Part shown: piece after piece, positions 37,779 to 47,412 of the stretch
How the letters are laid out: each line of letters starts with the position of its first letter
Position numbering within the stretch: position 1 is the stretch's first letter
Assembly (NCBI GenBank): GCA_016713365.1
Contig: JADJPG010000026.1
Location: 1-64,000, forward strand
Length of the DNA: 64,000 nt
DNA from: Verrucomicrobiota bacterium
GTDB taxonomy: Bacteria > Verrucomicrobiota > Verrucomicrobiia > Limisphaerales > JADJPG01
Reading direction: 5' to 3'
Made by a program: the position numbers and the translations under genes
Notes under the pieces: generated by a model
The model's input: only the letters and a program-made list of their open reading frames with translations
Databases searched by the model: none
Told to the model about the DNA's origin: nothing

Positions 37779-40265
37779 TTACTTCGTGCCGGCAGGAATC
37801 GTCGGCGCGACCACGACGTTCGTGGCCACTTCCACCGCTTCCGGCAAACCAATCGTCAGACCAATCTGCCCGGTGCGAACCCTGTAGTTCCGGTCGTTCA
37901 CCACCGCAGTGCCGACCACCATGAGATTGTAATTCGTGCCGATCTTCGCCTTGTCCGTCGCGAAAAGCTTCATCGACACCTCGCCGACGCCGGCGGGAAT
38001 TTTCGGCAACTCGCTGCGCACGCCCTCCGGCAAACCTTCGATGGACAGCTCCACGTCGCCGCCGAAACCAGCGCGACGCTCCACCCGAATCTTCGTCTCT
38101 GCTTCGCCCGCGGCAGAATCGGAGCCCGGCGGCAGAACCGTCAGCGACAGCCGCGGCAGCGTGCTCGAAAGCACCAGCGGGAACTGCGTCACGCTCACTG
38201 GAATCGGCTGCGTGTAGTTCACCACCTGGCGCCCGTCCGCCATCGCCTCGCCGCGCACCACCACGGTGCGAATGCCGATCTCGGAATCCATTTTCGGCGT
38301 CACCTTGATGCGACCAACGTTCTCGCCAGCCTTGATGACACCATCGCCTCCACTGAAACTCCGCGACGCTGCTTCGCGTCCGGCACTGAATCCTTCCGCC
38401 ACCAGTTTAATCTCACCAGCGAAACCCTCCTTCCGTTGCGCGAAAACCTCGACCGCTCCGGCCTGATTCTGCTCCATCGCCGCACCAAGCGTCGTGACAT
38501 CCAACGAGAAAGGCACCGTGTCCAGCACCGTCAGGTAACCCTGTCGCACCGGACGATCGCCACTCAAGGGACTCGCCGACACCGTAACATTCTTTCCGCC
38601 GATGACGCCGCTCGCCACGACGCGAATCGGAAACGAACCGATCGGCGCGTCTTTCGTCGCGGTGAGTAACAGCAGTCCGCTGTGCGGCATGTTCGGAATC
38701 ACCAGCGGCTCCGCGAATACGCCAGCCGGCAAATCCTCGACCGTAAACCGCACCGGCCCTTCAAAGCCGCCCGCGCGCGTCACTTCACACCGCAGCTTCG
38801 TCACACCCTCGCGATACACACGCGGCGTATCGCTGAGAAACGCCGCACTAAAACTCGGACCCGCTCCCGCCGTCGGCGGACGAATGCCCAGCCGGTAACC
38901 GAACCGCTCACCGCCGCGATCCGTCAAATCGCGCAGCGCGAGCAAATACTCCGTGTCTTTCTTCGCATCGAGTTCGATGCGCGCATCGGAACCCGACGCG
39001 TCATCATTCTGCGCGATCACCGCGCCATTCGTGTCCGTCACCACCAGCAACGCATCCAGCTTCGAGCCGAAGCGTCCCGCCGATACATCGAGCGTCAGCT
39101 TCTGGTCCTTGTCCGACTTAAACTTGAACCGGTCCACATCACCAGCCATGCCGATGCGTCCATTCACGACAATCGGTGCCGTCAGCGCCTGCGCCTGCGC
39201 CGGCTCGTTGTTCGGCTCGGCCTCCATCACTTCGCCGAACTCGGAGACGTTGAACGGGATCAGGTTCGAGAAGCCACGCGGCGTCTTCACGCGAATCTCC
39301 TGGCTGCGCGGCGCAGTCGGCGCGATGTCCAGCGCGAGCTTGGTCGTGCCATCGAGATTGCGGCCCGTCACTTCCACCTCCGCCGTCTTGCCGCGCTGAC
39401 CTCCGAATGGAAACAGCGACTCGACGTAGGGAATCGGCCCGGCAGTCAGGCGATAGGAATACTCGTTGCCGCCGCGATAGCGGAAGTCGCGGAGGGCGAG
39501 AACGAACTCTCCATCCGCCGGCGCAGTGAAGAACAGCAGGCTGTCGAGGCCGATGGCGTCTTCATTGCGCGCCAGCTCCTTGCCCGCCGCATCAAGCACC
39601 ATCAGCGAGGAATCCAGCGGCGAACCACGCCGCGCTGCTTCCACTTCGAAAACAAACTCCTGCCCCTTCGTCGCCTTGAACTTGTAGTGATTCGTCTGCG
39701 CACCCGTGTTGAGCACGCCGGAGATCACCGCGGGCAAGTCCACCGGCTGCGCCTCGGCCAGCGACGTGTTGGGATCGCGTTTCGAAACTTCCGGCCATTG
39801 CCCGACATTCAAGTTCAGCGGATTGCTCACGCCGCCGGGCGCCATCACTCGCAATTCGCGCGGCGAGAGCGAGGCATCGGCTGGAGCTGTGACCTTGAGA
39901 ACGAGCTTCTTCTCGTTACGTTTCGGAGCCGCCGGTTCCGCGCGCGTGATGCCGCCGCCGGTCGATTCCACGACCACGCTCGATTTCGGAGCGAGTGCAG
40001 GCAGTGCGACATTCGTGGCGCTCAAGCCCGCGTCGCCGTTGAACAGGATTTGCGTGACACCGCCCAGATTCTCGCCCGTGAGCGTCACTTCAATGGTCGT
40101 GCCGCGCTGAATCCATTCGGGGGAAATAGCCGTGAGCTTAGGGACGGGCTGGGCATTCGCCCCGATGGCGAGTGCGGCAAAAGCAGCCAACGACCCGCGA
40201 AGGAAAAAGGCGCAAACCGGATGACGGGGCGAGCCGTTCGAAAGGCTACGGGGCAGCGGGTTCAT
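37779..40265 (-). CDS. Secreted protein with IPT-like and PPC-type domains
   Basis: 828 residues with a signal peptide (about 18-38, FLRGSLAAFAALAIGANA). An IPT/TIG-like segment comes first (KLTAISPEWIQRGTTIEVTLTGENL). Two PPC-type domains follow, each with an NHYKFKATKGQEFVFEVEA or DRFKFKSDKDQKLTLDVSA-like strand and a LALRDFRYRGG/LALRDLTDRGG end. The C-terminal third is a series of beta-sandwich domains. These are typical large surface proteins of the phylum, presumably substrate- or matrix-binding. It is first in a leftward unit with the cytochrome/WD40 and DUF922 genes. Confidence 0.85.
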   Translation of the reverse strand: MNPLPRSLSNGSPRHPVCAFFLRGSLAAFAALAIGANAQPVPKLTAISPEWIQRGTTIEVTLTGENLGGVTQILFNGDAGLSATNVALPALAPKSSVVVESTGGGITRAEPAAPKRNEKKLVLKVTAPADASLSPRELRVMAPGGVSNPLNLNVGQWPEVSKRDPNTSLAEAQPVDLPAVISGVLNTGAQTNHYKFKATKGQEFVFEVEAARRGSPLDSSLMVLDAAGKELARNEDAIGLDSLLFFTAPADGEFVLALRDFRYRGGNEYSYRLTAGPIPYVESLFPFGGQRGKTAEVEVTGRNLDGTTKLALDIAPTAPRSQEIRVKTPRGFSNLIPFNVSEFGEVMEAEPNNEPAQAQALTAPIVVNGRIGMAGDVDRFKFKSDKDQKLTLDVSAGRFGSKLDALLVVTDTNGAVIAQNDDASGSDARIELDAKKDTEYLLALRDLTDRGGERFGYRLGIRPPTAGAGPSFSAAFLSDTPRVYREGVTKLRCEVTRAGGFEGPVRFTVEDLPAGVFAEPLVIPNMPHSGLLLLTATKDAPIGSFPIRVVASGVIGGKNVTVSASPLSGDRPVRQGYLTVLDTVPFSLDVTTLGAAMEQNQAGAVEVFAQRKEGFAGEIKLVAEGFSAGREAASRSFSGGDGVIKAGENVGRIKVTPKMDSEIGIRTVVVRGEAMADGRQVVNYTQPIPVSVTQFPLVLSSTLPRLSLTVLPPGSDSAAGEAETKIRVERRAGFGGDVELSIEGLPEGVRSELPKIPAGVGEVSMKLFATDKAKIGTNYNLMVVGTAVVNDRNYRVRTGQIGLTIGLPEAVEVATNVVVAPTIPAGTK

Positions 40266-40381
40266 GATCGAATCTTAGGACCCGCCCGACACCGTCTCAA
40301 TTCAAATATAATGAGACTACTCGCTGCCCAGAGGTATTTCCAACTCGGTGAGATAAGCCAAGAATTACAGTCCAAAGCTTC

Positions 40382-40466
40382 GCTGGTAGGGCGCGTCGCT
40401 CCGCGCGCGCCGTTTCGTCAATTGCAGCGTCCAAGCGGCGCGCGCGGAGCGACGCGCCCTACCAGC
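40382..40466. repeat. Perfect 31-bp inverted repeat between RNase R and the PPC gene
   Basis: Positions 40382-40412 (starting GCTGGTAGGGCGCGTCGCTC) are the exact reverse complement of 40436-40466, with a 23-base spacer. The 246-base gap holds no gene. It is GC-rich, lacks a T-run on the minus strand and looks like a dispersed 'TAGGGCGCGTCGCTCCGCGC' palindrome rather than a simple terminator. Confidence 0.85.
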
Positions 40467-40511
40467 TGGCCAGTCTCACCTCCCTATAGCTAGAACGCGA
40501 ATCGTAGCGAC

Positions 40512-43109
40512 TCACCGCCGCCCGCCGCGACCGCCTTGCGAACGTCCGCCCTGCGAAGGTCGGCGCGGGCCGTCACGTCGCGTTTGCTTCGCGCCTTGCG
40601 CTGAGCTGAGGAAAGTTCGTTGCGCCGTCGGAATGCTGCGTCCCGATGAAGACGATTGCATCAGCGTCTTCCCGGACGACTCGCCGCCCTGCGGTTTTTG
40701 CGGCGCACGCGAGCGATTATCACGTCGGGGCGAACCGGAGTGTGAGGTCGGCAAGGTTGGACGCGAGGCCCCCTGCTCCCGACGCGGTGCGCCTGATTGA
40801 GACGCTGGCAACGGACGCCGAGCTCCGCCTTGCTGCCGACGGGGGGCGTCAGACTGCGAACCTCGCAGCGGAGGCCTCGAGCCCCCACGATGCGGGCGCG
40901 GCGCATCACGACGCGTCTGATGCTGCGGCTGCGAAGAACGTTGGTCACGTCCCGGCATGCGACGCCCGGGCGCCGGACGGCCCGACTGCCGTTGCTGCGG
41001 CGATCGCGCCTGCTGCGTCTGCGCGAGCCGGAAGTCCACCTGCTTTTTGTAGCGGTCCACCTTCGCAATCTGCACTTCCACGCGATCACCGAGCTTGATC
41101 ACCCGCCGCGTGCGCCGGCCGACGAGTTGATTACGCGCCGGGTCGAACATGAAGAAGTCGTCCTCCACCGTAGACAACGGCACAAGGCCGCTCATCCCCA
41201 GCCCGGTTACGTCCACGAAGAACCCGAAGTTCCGCAGCTCCGTCACCAGCGCTGGATACCGCTGCGGCTCCCCAGAACCCAACTGCGATTCGAGATACGC
41301 GTACATCTTCACGTCCTTGCTGTCGCGCTCGGCGTCAGCGGAATTGCGCTCCGTCAGCGAGATGTGTTCGGCGGTTTCGTGCAACGAATGCTTCGAACCG
41401 TGGCTGTGCTCGAAGAGCGCGCGATGCACCACCAGGTCCGCGTAACGCCGGATCGGCGAGGTGAAATGCGCGTAGTGCTTCTTCGCGAGACCGTAGTGAC
41501 CCAGCGGCTCCACGGCGTAACGCGCGCGCTTGAGCGAGCGCAGGAAACCAATCTTCAATGCGGCGCCGATGGACACCGTGCCGAGGCGATGCAGCAGCTT
41601 CTGCACTTCGCCGCGATGACTCAGGTTGCCGCACGCCAGATGATGACTGAGCACGTCGTCGCGATATTCCTGCAGCCGGCGCGGATCCGGTTCCTCATGC
41701 ACGCGGTGAATGGCCGGACGCCGCGTCTGCAACAGCCGCGCCGCCACCGCTTCGTTGGCGAGCAGCATGAACTCCTCGATCAACTGGTGCGAAATGTCGT
41801 TCTCCACGCGCTCAATGCGCTCCACCTTGCCGCGTTCATCGAGACGAATCTTCATCTCGGGAAAATCCAGTTCCAGCGCGCCCGCCTGGAAGCGCAGACG
41901 CCGGATGCGCTGCGCCAGCGCGTTCGCGTCGTGCAGCATCTGCTCAATGTGACCGTCCGGCGTGCGCTGAAGAACCGCAAACGCCTCGCGATACGTGAAG
42001 CGCCGTTGCGAATGAATCACCGCCGGATAGAAACGCGACTTCACCACGCGGCCGTCGTTCGACACGAGGAACTCGACGCACTTCGTCAGGCGATCCACAT
42101 GCGGCTTGAGCGAGCAGAGTTCGTTGCTCAACGCCTCCGGCAACATCGGCATCACACGGTCCACGAGATACGTCGAGTTGCCGCGACGGCGGGCCTCGTC
42201 GTCGAGCGCCGTGCCGGGCTTCACGTAGTGCGACACGTCCGCAATGTGAACCCACAGCTTCCAATGCCCGCCATCCGCGCGTTCCACGCATATCGCGTCG
42301 TCGAAATCCTTCGCGTCATCCGGATCGATCGTGATGACCCGATGCCCACGACAATCCTCGCGCCCCGCGATCTCCTCAGCGCGCACTTCGTTGCCGATGG
42401 CGCGCGCCTCCTGGAGAACATTCTGCGGGAAGTGCAGCGGGAGGTTGTATTGGCGCAGCACCGACAGCATGTCCACGCCCTCCGCGTCCGGCGCGCCCAG
42501 CACCTCGATGATTTCGCCCTCGGGATTGGTATGCCGTGATTCCCACTCGCGCAATTCCACGACCACCTTGTCGCCGACGTTCGGCTTGCGCCCGACATCG
42601 CGCGGCTCCGGCACATAGATATCATGCGGGACGCGCGGGTCATCGGGAATGACGTAGAGAAAACGCTCACTGCGCTGCAACGTGCCGACCATCTGCGCGC
42701 GATGCCGTTCCAGAATGCGAATGACGGTGCCCGTCTCCTGCACCTCCGCGCCCGCGCGCGGCGGACGCACCCGCACATCGCGCCGCACCAGGACGCGATC
42801 CTCGTGCAACGCGGTGCCCGTCGCGCTCTCCGGAATCGCAATCTCCTTCAAGCTCTTGTCATCCGGCGCGAGGAAGCCCTTCCCAGAACGATTCATGAGA
42901 ATGCGGCCCGGGATCAAATCCGCCTCGCCCGGCAGGATGTAACGATTCCCCTTCGTGCGCACCACGAGACCTGCCTGCAACAATTCGCCGAGCACCTTCT
43001 GCAATTCCTGCTGACGGTCGGGCCGCAGGCGCAAGTGATGCAGGAGTTCCGGCACATTCGCCGGGACGTAGGTTTTCTGTCCCAACAAACGCAGGAGGCT
43101 TTCTTTCAT
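40512..43109 (-). CDS. rnr: Ribonuclease R with long basic tail
   Basis: 865 residues from the ATG at 43109 (MKESLLRLLG). An N-terminal winged-helix-like segment and cold-shock domains (to ~245) precede the RNB catalytic domain (about 255-600), whose active site DPDDAKDFDD (262-271) has the metal-binding aspartates. An S1 domain (about 625-698, GLGMSGLVPLSTVEDDFFMF...GDRVEVQIAKVDRYKKQVDF) follows. Residues ~700-865 are a disordered Arg/Gln/Ser/Gly/Pro tail with three 19-residue repeats. The enzyme degrades structured RNA 3' to 5'. E. coli RNase R has a shorter lysine-rich tail; this one is unusually long and arginine-rich. Confidence 0.95.
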   Translation of the reverse strand: MKESLLRLLGQKTYVPANVPELLHHLRLRPDRQQELQKVLGELLQAGLVVRTKGNRYILPGEADLIPGRILMNRSGKGFLAPDDKSLKEIAIPESATGTALHEDRVLVRRDVRVRPPRAGAEVQETGTVIRILERHRAQMVGTLQRSERFLYVIPDDPRVPHDIYVPEPRDVGRKPNVGDKVVVELREWESRHTNPEGEIIEVLGAPDAEGVDMLSVLRQYNLPLHFPQNVLQEARAIGNEVRAEEIAGREDCRGHRVITIDPDDAKDFDDAICVERADGGHWKLWVHIADVSHYVKPGTALDDEARRRGNSTYLVDRVMPMLPEALSNELCSLKPHVDRLTKCVEFLVSNDGRVVKSRFYPAVIHSQRRFTYREAFAVLQRTPDGHIEQMLHDANALAQRIRRLRFQAGALELDFPEMKIRLDERGKVERIERVENDISHQLIEEFMLLANEAVAARLLQTRRPAIHRVHEEPDPRRLQEYRDDVLSHHLACGNLSHRGEVQKLLHRLGTVSIGAALKIGFLRSLKRARYAVEPLGHYGLAKKHYAHFTSPIRRYADLVVHRALFEHSHGSKHSLHETAEHISLTERNSADAERDSKDVKMYAYLESQLGSGEPQRYPALVTELRNFGFFVDVTGLGMSGLVPLSTVEDDFFMFDPARNQLVGRRTRRVIKLGDRVEVQIAKVDRYKKQVDFRLAQTQQARSPQQRQSGRPAPGRRMPGRDQRSSQPQHQTRRDAPRPHRGGSRPPLRGSQSDAPRRQQGGARRPLPASQSGAPRREQGASRPTLPTSHSGSPRRDNRSRAPQKPQGGESSGKTLMQSSSSGRSIPTAQRTFLSSAQGAKQTRRDGPRRPSQGGRSQGGRGGRR

Positions 43110-43492
43110 TGCCGTGATGATGGGACCAGCGACTGCCGATCGGCAACCCTGCAAATTGCAGGCGCGTGGCCGAGGGTCGGGGGGGTGCCTGGCCCCATGC
43201 GCACGGGGCCGTTGAACGTTCCCTCACCAGTCGTAATCCTCCCAGATTCTCATTTTCCACACAGGCTCGTCACGCCGCGCTCCGGACCACTTGCATTCGG
43301 GGCAGTGTCAAGAAGCACCCTTACGGGGCACTACACTCGGCGGATTGACACCGCCGCGAACTCTGTTTAACTCGCCCCAAGTCCCTGTCCCGCCAACCCG
43401 GCTCTCTCGCGAGCACTTGCGTGCGCACAGGTGACTTGTCGGAGTCAGTCGTGTGTGTACCAGACAACCAACATCAACTGGAGAAATCAGTC
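43110..43492. other. Divergent intergenic region between rnr and the PA14 gene
   Basis: 383 bases without a gene. A near-perfect palindrome CCTGCAA-A-TTGCAGG (43148-43162) sits 39 bases upstream of the rnr start and could be an operator. A GGCCCC/GGGGCC hairpin with 8-base loop lies at 43191-43210. Nothing else is evident. Confidence 0.35.
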
Positions 43493-46177
43493 ATGAGTAA
43501 ACATCCCATCAGAAAACTCGCGTCGACGTTCGGCCTGCTCGGCCTGTCGTGCGCCGCCGCCGTCTCACAATCCACCATCAACGTCCCCGGCTTCCTGAAG
43601 TTCGAAGTGTACACCAATATCACGGGCAGCACCGTGGCCGAGCTCACGGCCTCGCCGAACTTTCCTGGCTCGCCGGGCCGCACTTTCTACATGCCATCTT
43701 TTGATACGCGATTGGTGTATCCGGATGACACGCATGACAATTACGGCGGCCGCATCACTGGCTACATCACGCCCACCGAAACCGCCAGCTACGAGTTCTT
43801 CCTGCGCAGTGACGACGCCTCCGAGCTCTGGCTGAGCAGCGACGACAATGCGGCGAACCTCCAGAAGATCGCCGAGGAAACCGCCTGCTGCGGACCGTTC
43901 GAGGAACCTGGCGCGCCTGAGACGTCTTTCGCACGCGAAATGTTGGCGGGCCAGCGCTACGCCATCGAAGTCCGCTACAAGGACGGCACGGGCGGAGATT
44001 TCTGCCAGGTGGCATGGCGCCGCGATGGTGATACCACACCTGCGGCCCAGCTGACGCCCGTCCCCATCGCGTTTCTCTCCACGCCAATTCCAGCGCGCGG
44101 CAGCATCGCTGTAACGCAACAGCCGTCCAACATCACCGCCGCCGAGAACGACACGGTCACCCTGAGCGTCAACTTCACCGCCACCCACGCCCCCGCCGCC
44201 GTGCAATGGCAACGCAACGGCGTGAACGTGCCGGGACTCGTCGGACGCACCGCCAAGTTCGGCCCGCTGAAAACCACGGACGCCGGCACGTATCGCGCGA
44301 TCATCTCCATCCCGGGCGCCTTCACGAACAGCGCCACGGCGAACGTGACCGTCGCGCCGGACACCACCCCGCCTGCGATTCGCAGCGTGGTGGGCCAGTC
44401 CAGTTTCGACAAGCTGACTCTGGAATTCACTGAACCAGTGGACGCGACCTCCGCCGTCGATCAATTCGCCTACTCCTTTGATGGCGGACTCACATTCCTG
44501 GACGCCACCCTCGTCAACAGCACGACCGTAATACTGCGCACCTCGCCGCAGACACCGGGCACCACCTATACCGTCAGCGCCGCCAACGTCCTCGACATGG
44601 CGGGCCTCAGCAGCGGGGATCCTGGAACGACCAAGACCTTCACCACGCTCGATCGCGTGGCGGGCGGGTTGAAGTTCGAAACGTGGCTCGGCATCACCGG
44701 CACGGCCATCTCGGGGCTCACCGGCGATCCGCGCTACCCAAATTCGCCCGACGTCTCGGCCTACATCACGCAATTCACCAGCCGCCAGATCTACGCGGAC
44801 GCCAACTCCGTGAACGATTACGGTGGCCGTCTTTCGGGCTGGATTGTCCCCCCGGAATCCGGCGACTACGAGTTCTTCATCCGCAGCGATGACAGTTCGC
44901 AACTCTTCCTCAGCACGGATGAAAATCCGGAGAACGCCGTGATGATCGCTTCCGAAGACGGCTGCTGCGGGCCGTTCGAAGCGCCGGGCGCTCCCGAAAC
45001 CTCCACGCCCCAAACGCTGGTTGGCGGAAATCGCTACTACATCCACGCCCTCTGGAAGGAAGGCGGCGGTGGTGACTACTGCGATGTCGCCTGGCGCAAG
45101 GTCGGCGACACCACGCTGCCCGTGAACCTTCCGTTCATCCCCGGCTCCGTTCTGGAATCCTACGCCCCCGCTGGCACCTTCGTCCCACCCACCGTGACCA
45201 TCGTCAGCCCAGTTGCCGGTTCGGAATCACCCGTGGGCGAACCCGTCACCATCATCGCGGATGCGACTGCCGCCTCCGGAAAAACCATCAGCAAGGTTGA
45301 GTTCATCGAGCAAGGCCGCGTGATCGGCACCTCAACGAGCGCGCCGTTCGAATTCACCTTCTACGACCTGCGCGAGGACAACCACACCATCACCGCGCGT
45401 GCCAGCGACAGCTCCGGTCAAGTCACCGTCTCCGAACCCGTGACCTTCTCCGTCGGCACGCCAGTCGCCACCGTGAAGATCGCCGCCATCGATACGGAAA
45501 CTTCCTGGCGTTACGATCGCTCCGGCAGCGACCTCGGCACAGCGTGGCAGCTGGTGGAATTCGATGACAGCGCATGGCCGGAAGGTCTGGCGTTGATCGC
45601 CGACGAAGGCACGACCACCGTCGAGCCGATCCGCACCCGCATCAACCGCTTCAATGATCAGGGCGCGTACGTCCGCACCTTCTACTTCCGCAAAAAGTTC
45701 ACCTTCGGAGCAGTGACGCCGGAAGTGAAACTCAAGCTCCGCCACGTCGTCGATGACGGCGCTGTCTTCTACTTGAACGGTCAGGAGATCCATCGCTTCG
45801 GCATCGCCGCCGACGTGGTGGTCGATTATCTGACCGACGCTGCGGGCCACGAAAATATCTACGAAGGGCCGTATGACATCTCACCCGCGCTCCTGGTGGA
45901 GGGCGATAACATCCTCGCCTGTGAAGTCCATCAATCCGGCGGCAGCAGCTCGGACATGGTCTTCGGCGCCGAACTCATCGCCACTGTTCCGCTCGTGCGC
46001 ACCACCATGAGCATCGCTCGCAACGGCGCGTCCGTGAACATCTCCTGGGCGCCCACCGGCGGAACACTGGAATCCGCACCCACGCCGGCCGGTCCCTGGA
46101 CCACCGTCGCGAACGCGACCAATCCGCTCTCCGTCTCCGCGGCCACCGCGCCGCGCTTCTACCGACTGAAGCGCTAA
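43493..46177 (+). CDS. Secreted two-PA14-domain protein with Ig-like and galactose-binding-like modules
   Basis: 894 residues. The ATG at 43493 has GGAGAAA just upstream and starts a signal peptide (ASTFGLLGLSCAAAVSQS). Order: PA14 (about 30-180), Ig-like (about 205-300), bacterial Ig-like of SbsA type (about 303-395, PAIRSVVGQSSFDKLTLEFTE), second PA14 (about 400-545), another Ig-like (about 560-650), then a galactose-binding-like module (about 655-830, TSWRYDRSGSDLG ... DDGAVFYLNGQEIHRFG) and a short C-terminal end. Both PA14 copies share an unusual CCGPFE loop. PA14 domains bind carbohydrate; this is probably a surface glycan-binding protein. A terminator follows. Confidence 0.88.
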   Translation: MSKHPIRKLASTFGLLGLSCAAAVSQSTINVPGFLKFEVYTNITGSTVAELTASPNFPGSPGRTFYMPSFDTRLVYPDDTHDNYGGRITGYITPTETASYEFFLRSDDASELWLSSDDNAANLQKIAEETACCGPFEEPGAPETSFAREMLAGQRYAIEVRYKDGTGGDFCQVAWRRDGDTTPAAQLTPVPIAFLSTPIPARGSIAVTQQPSNITAAENDTVTLSVNFTATHAPAAVQWQRNGVNVPGLVGRTAKFGPLKTTDAGTYRAIISIPGAFTNSATANVTVAPDTTPPAIRSVVGQSSFDKLTLEFTEPVDATSAVDQFAYSFDGGLTFLDATLVNSTTVILRTSPQTPGTTYTVSAANVLDMAGLSSGDPGTTKTFTTLDRVAGGLKFETWLGITGTAISGLTGDPRYPNSPDVSAYITQFTSRQIYADANSVNDYGGRLSGWIVPPESGDYEFFIRSDDSSQLFLSTDENPENAVMIASEDGCCGPFEAPGAPETSTPQTLVGGNRYYIHALWKEGGGGDYCDVAWRKVGDTTLPVNLPFIPGSVLESYAPAGTFVPPTVTIVSPVAGSESPVGEPVTIIADATAASGKTISKVEFIEQGRVIGTSTSAPFEFTFYDLREDNHTITARASDSSGQVTVSEPVTFSVGTPVATVKIAAIDTETSWRYDRSGSDLGTAWQLVEFDDSAWPEGLALIADEGTTTVEPIRTRINRFNDQGAYVRTFYFRKKFTFGAVTPEVKLKLRHVVDDGAVFYLNGQEIHRFGIAADVVVDYLTDAAGHENIYEGPYDISPALLVEGDNILACEVHQSGGSSSDMVFGAELIATVPLVRTTMSIARNGASVNISWAPTGGTLESAPTPAGPWTTVANATNPLSVSAATAPRFYRLKR

Positions 46178-46197
46178 TCATCGCCCACTGAAATCAC

Positions 46198-46232
46198 AGG
46201 CGCTGGACGTCTCGAACGTTCAGCGCCTTTTC
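46198..46232 (+). terminator. Rho-independent terminator after the PA14 gene
   Basis: AGGCGCTGGACG (46198-46209) pairs with CGTTCAGCGCCT (46217-46228) with one mismatch, followed by TTTT. It begins 21 bases after the stop. Confidence 0.85.
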
Positions 46233-46329
46233 CATTTTCATGCACGCGTTAACCCCAAAAGCCTCCGCAACTTCGCGCGCTGTTCGGAGTTGAATCGCCC
46301 GTTAATGACGAACGTCTGACTACGCAGCC

Positions 46330-47394
46330 ATGAAACAGGACGCCTCCCCGCTCATCAACAAGCTCACGCTTCTCGTCCTCACCCTCATTCTCGCCTGTCT
46401 GGTGGTGCTGGTAGTGCGCAGCTTCCGCGAACAACCGTCTCGATTGGCTCTCGCCGATGCCGGAATCGAGGAACCTTCGCCTGCGGAGGAATCCACTCCC
46501 GTTGTCACACCGGCACCTGCGCCACCGGTTAAGAAATCCGTTCCGCTTGCTTCAAAACCGCCCGTCCCGACCAACACTTCAGGGTCAGGACCAATGACCG
46601 CCCCGACCGCACCTGCAAACTCCGAGGCAACTGTGGCTCGCCGGGTTTCCTATGGCCCGACCGATCATCGGCCAGCGGTGGTTTACGAAACCCTCGCCGC
46701 CAATGGCAGCGCGCTACTTGCCGGCATGGTCACGCTCAAAGGCACGCCGAAGCCTGAAATCCCGATCGATCTCGGCGCAACCTGCGGAGCTCTTCAGCCC
46801 GAACGTGTCACCACCCGGCACTACGTCGTCGGCCCGAAAGGCGAACTCGCCAACGTTGTCGTCTACATCAAGAGCGGTCTGCAACGGAAGTTCGGCCCGG
46901 TCCAACCCGGCCCGCTCATCGATCAGGTCGGTTGCATGTTTCACCCCTACGTCAGTGGAATGGTGGCCGGGCAGACATTTCAGGTACGAAACTCCGCCCC
47001 CCTGCTTCACAGCCTGCACTTCACCCCGAAGGTCGCAGGTAACCGTGAGTTCAACATTGCTCAGCCCACACAAGGTCAGGCAAACACACTCTCCATCGCG
47101 AATCCCGAAATGCATGCTCGCATCAAGTGCGACACCCACCCGTGGATGTTCACCTACATCAGCGTGTTTGATCATCCTTACTTCGCCATCACCGACACCA
47201 ACGGTTTCTTCCAGATCCCCGCGCAGATTCCGGCTGGCACCTATGTCATCGGGGCCTCGCACTTGAAGACGACGGGGAGTGGCGATCTGACGCAGGAAGT
47301 CACGCTCCGCGAAGGCGAACAACGCTCGATTCAATTCGAGTTCACCGTTCCCTCCTCCAGCGAGCCTGCAAAACGAGTGGCGCAGAGCAACTGA
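46330..47394 (+). CDS. Membrane-anchored cupredoxin-like/carboxypeptidase-regulatory-like protein
   Basis: 354 residues. One N-terminal helix (about 13-29, LLVLTLILACLVVLVVR), then a Pro/Ala/Thr-rich linker (about 45-100). The folded part (about 120-340) has GMVTLKGTPKPEIPIDLG, VVGPKGELANVVVYIKSGL, DQVGCMFHPYVSGMVAGQTF, IKCDTHPWMFTYISVFDHPYFAITDTNGFFQIPAQIPAGTY (read as consecutive blocks) and a final beta strand. Conserved Cys-x-x-His pairs (CMFH, CDTH) suggest a metal-binding cupredoxin-like site as in 'methylamine utilization'-type and plastocyanin-like proteins. It sits in the periplasm facing the outer membrane; function unknown. It converges on the GYF-domain gene. Confidence 0.78.
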   Translation: MKQDASPLINKLTLLVLTLILACLVVLVVRSFREQPSRLALADAGIEEPSPAEESTPVVTPAPAPPVKKSVPLASKPPVPTNTSGSGPMTAPTAPANSEATVARRVSYGPTDHRPAVVYETLAANGSALLAGMVTLKGTPKPEIPIDLGATCGALQPERVTTRHYVVGPKGELANVVVYIKSGLQRKFGPVQPGPLIDQVGCMFHPYVSGMVAGQTFQVRNSAPLLHSLHFTPKVAGNREFNIAQPTQGQANTLSIANPEMHARIKCDTHPWMFTYISVFDHPYFAITDTNGFFQIPAQIPAGTYVIGASHLKTTGSGDLTQEVTLREGEQRSIQFEFTVPSSSEPAKRVAQSN

Positions 47395-47412
47395 GCCTGG
47401 CCGGACACAGCG

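Noticed and set aside
38682..40493. Open frame of about 600 codons on the plus strand opposite the PPC-domain gene
   Set aside because: It is antisense to a gene with clear domains, has arginine/histidine-rich shadow composition and no recognisable family.
40797..42539. Open frame of about 580 codons on the plus strand opposite RNase R
   Set aside because: Antisense to an intact conserved enzyme; its composition is that of a GC-rich shadow frame.
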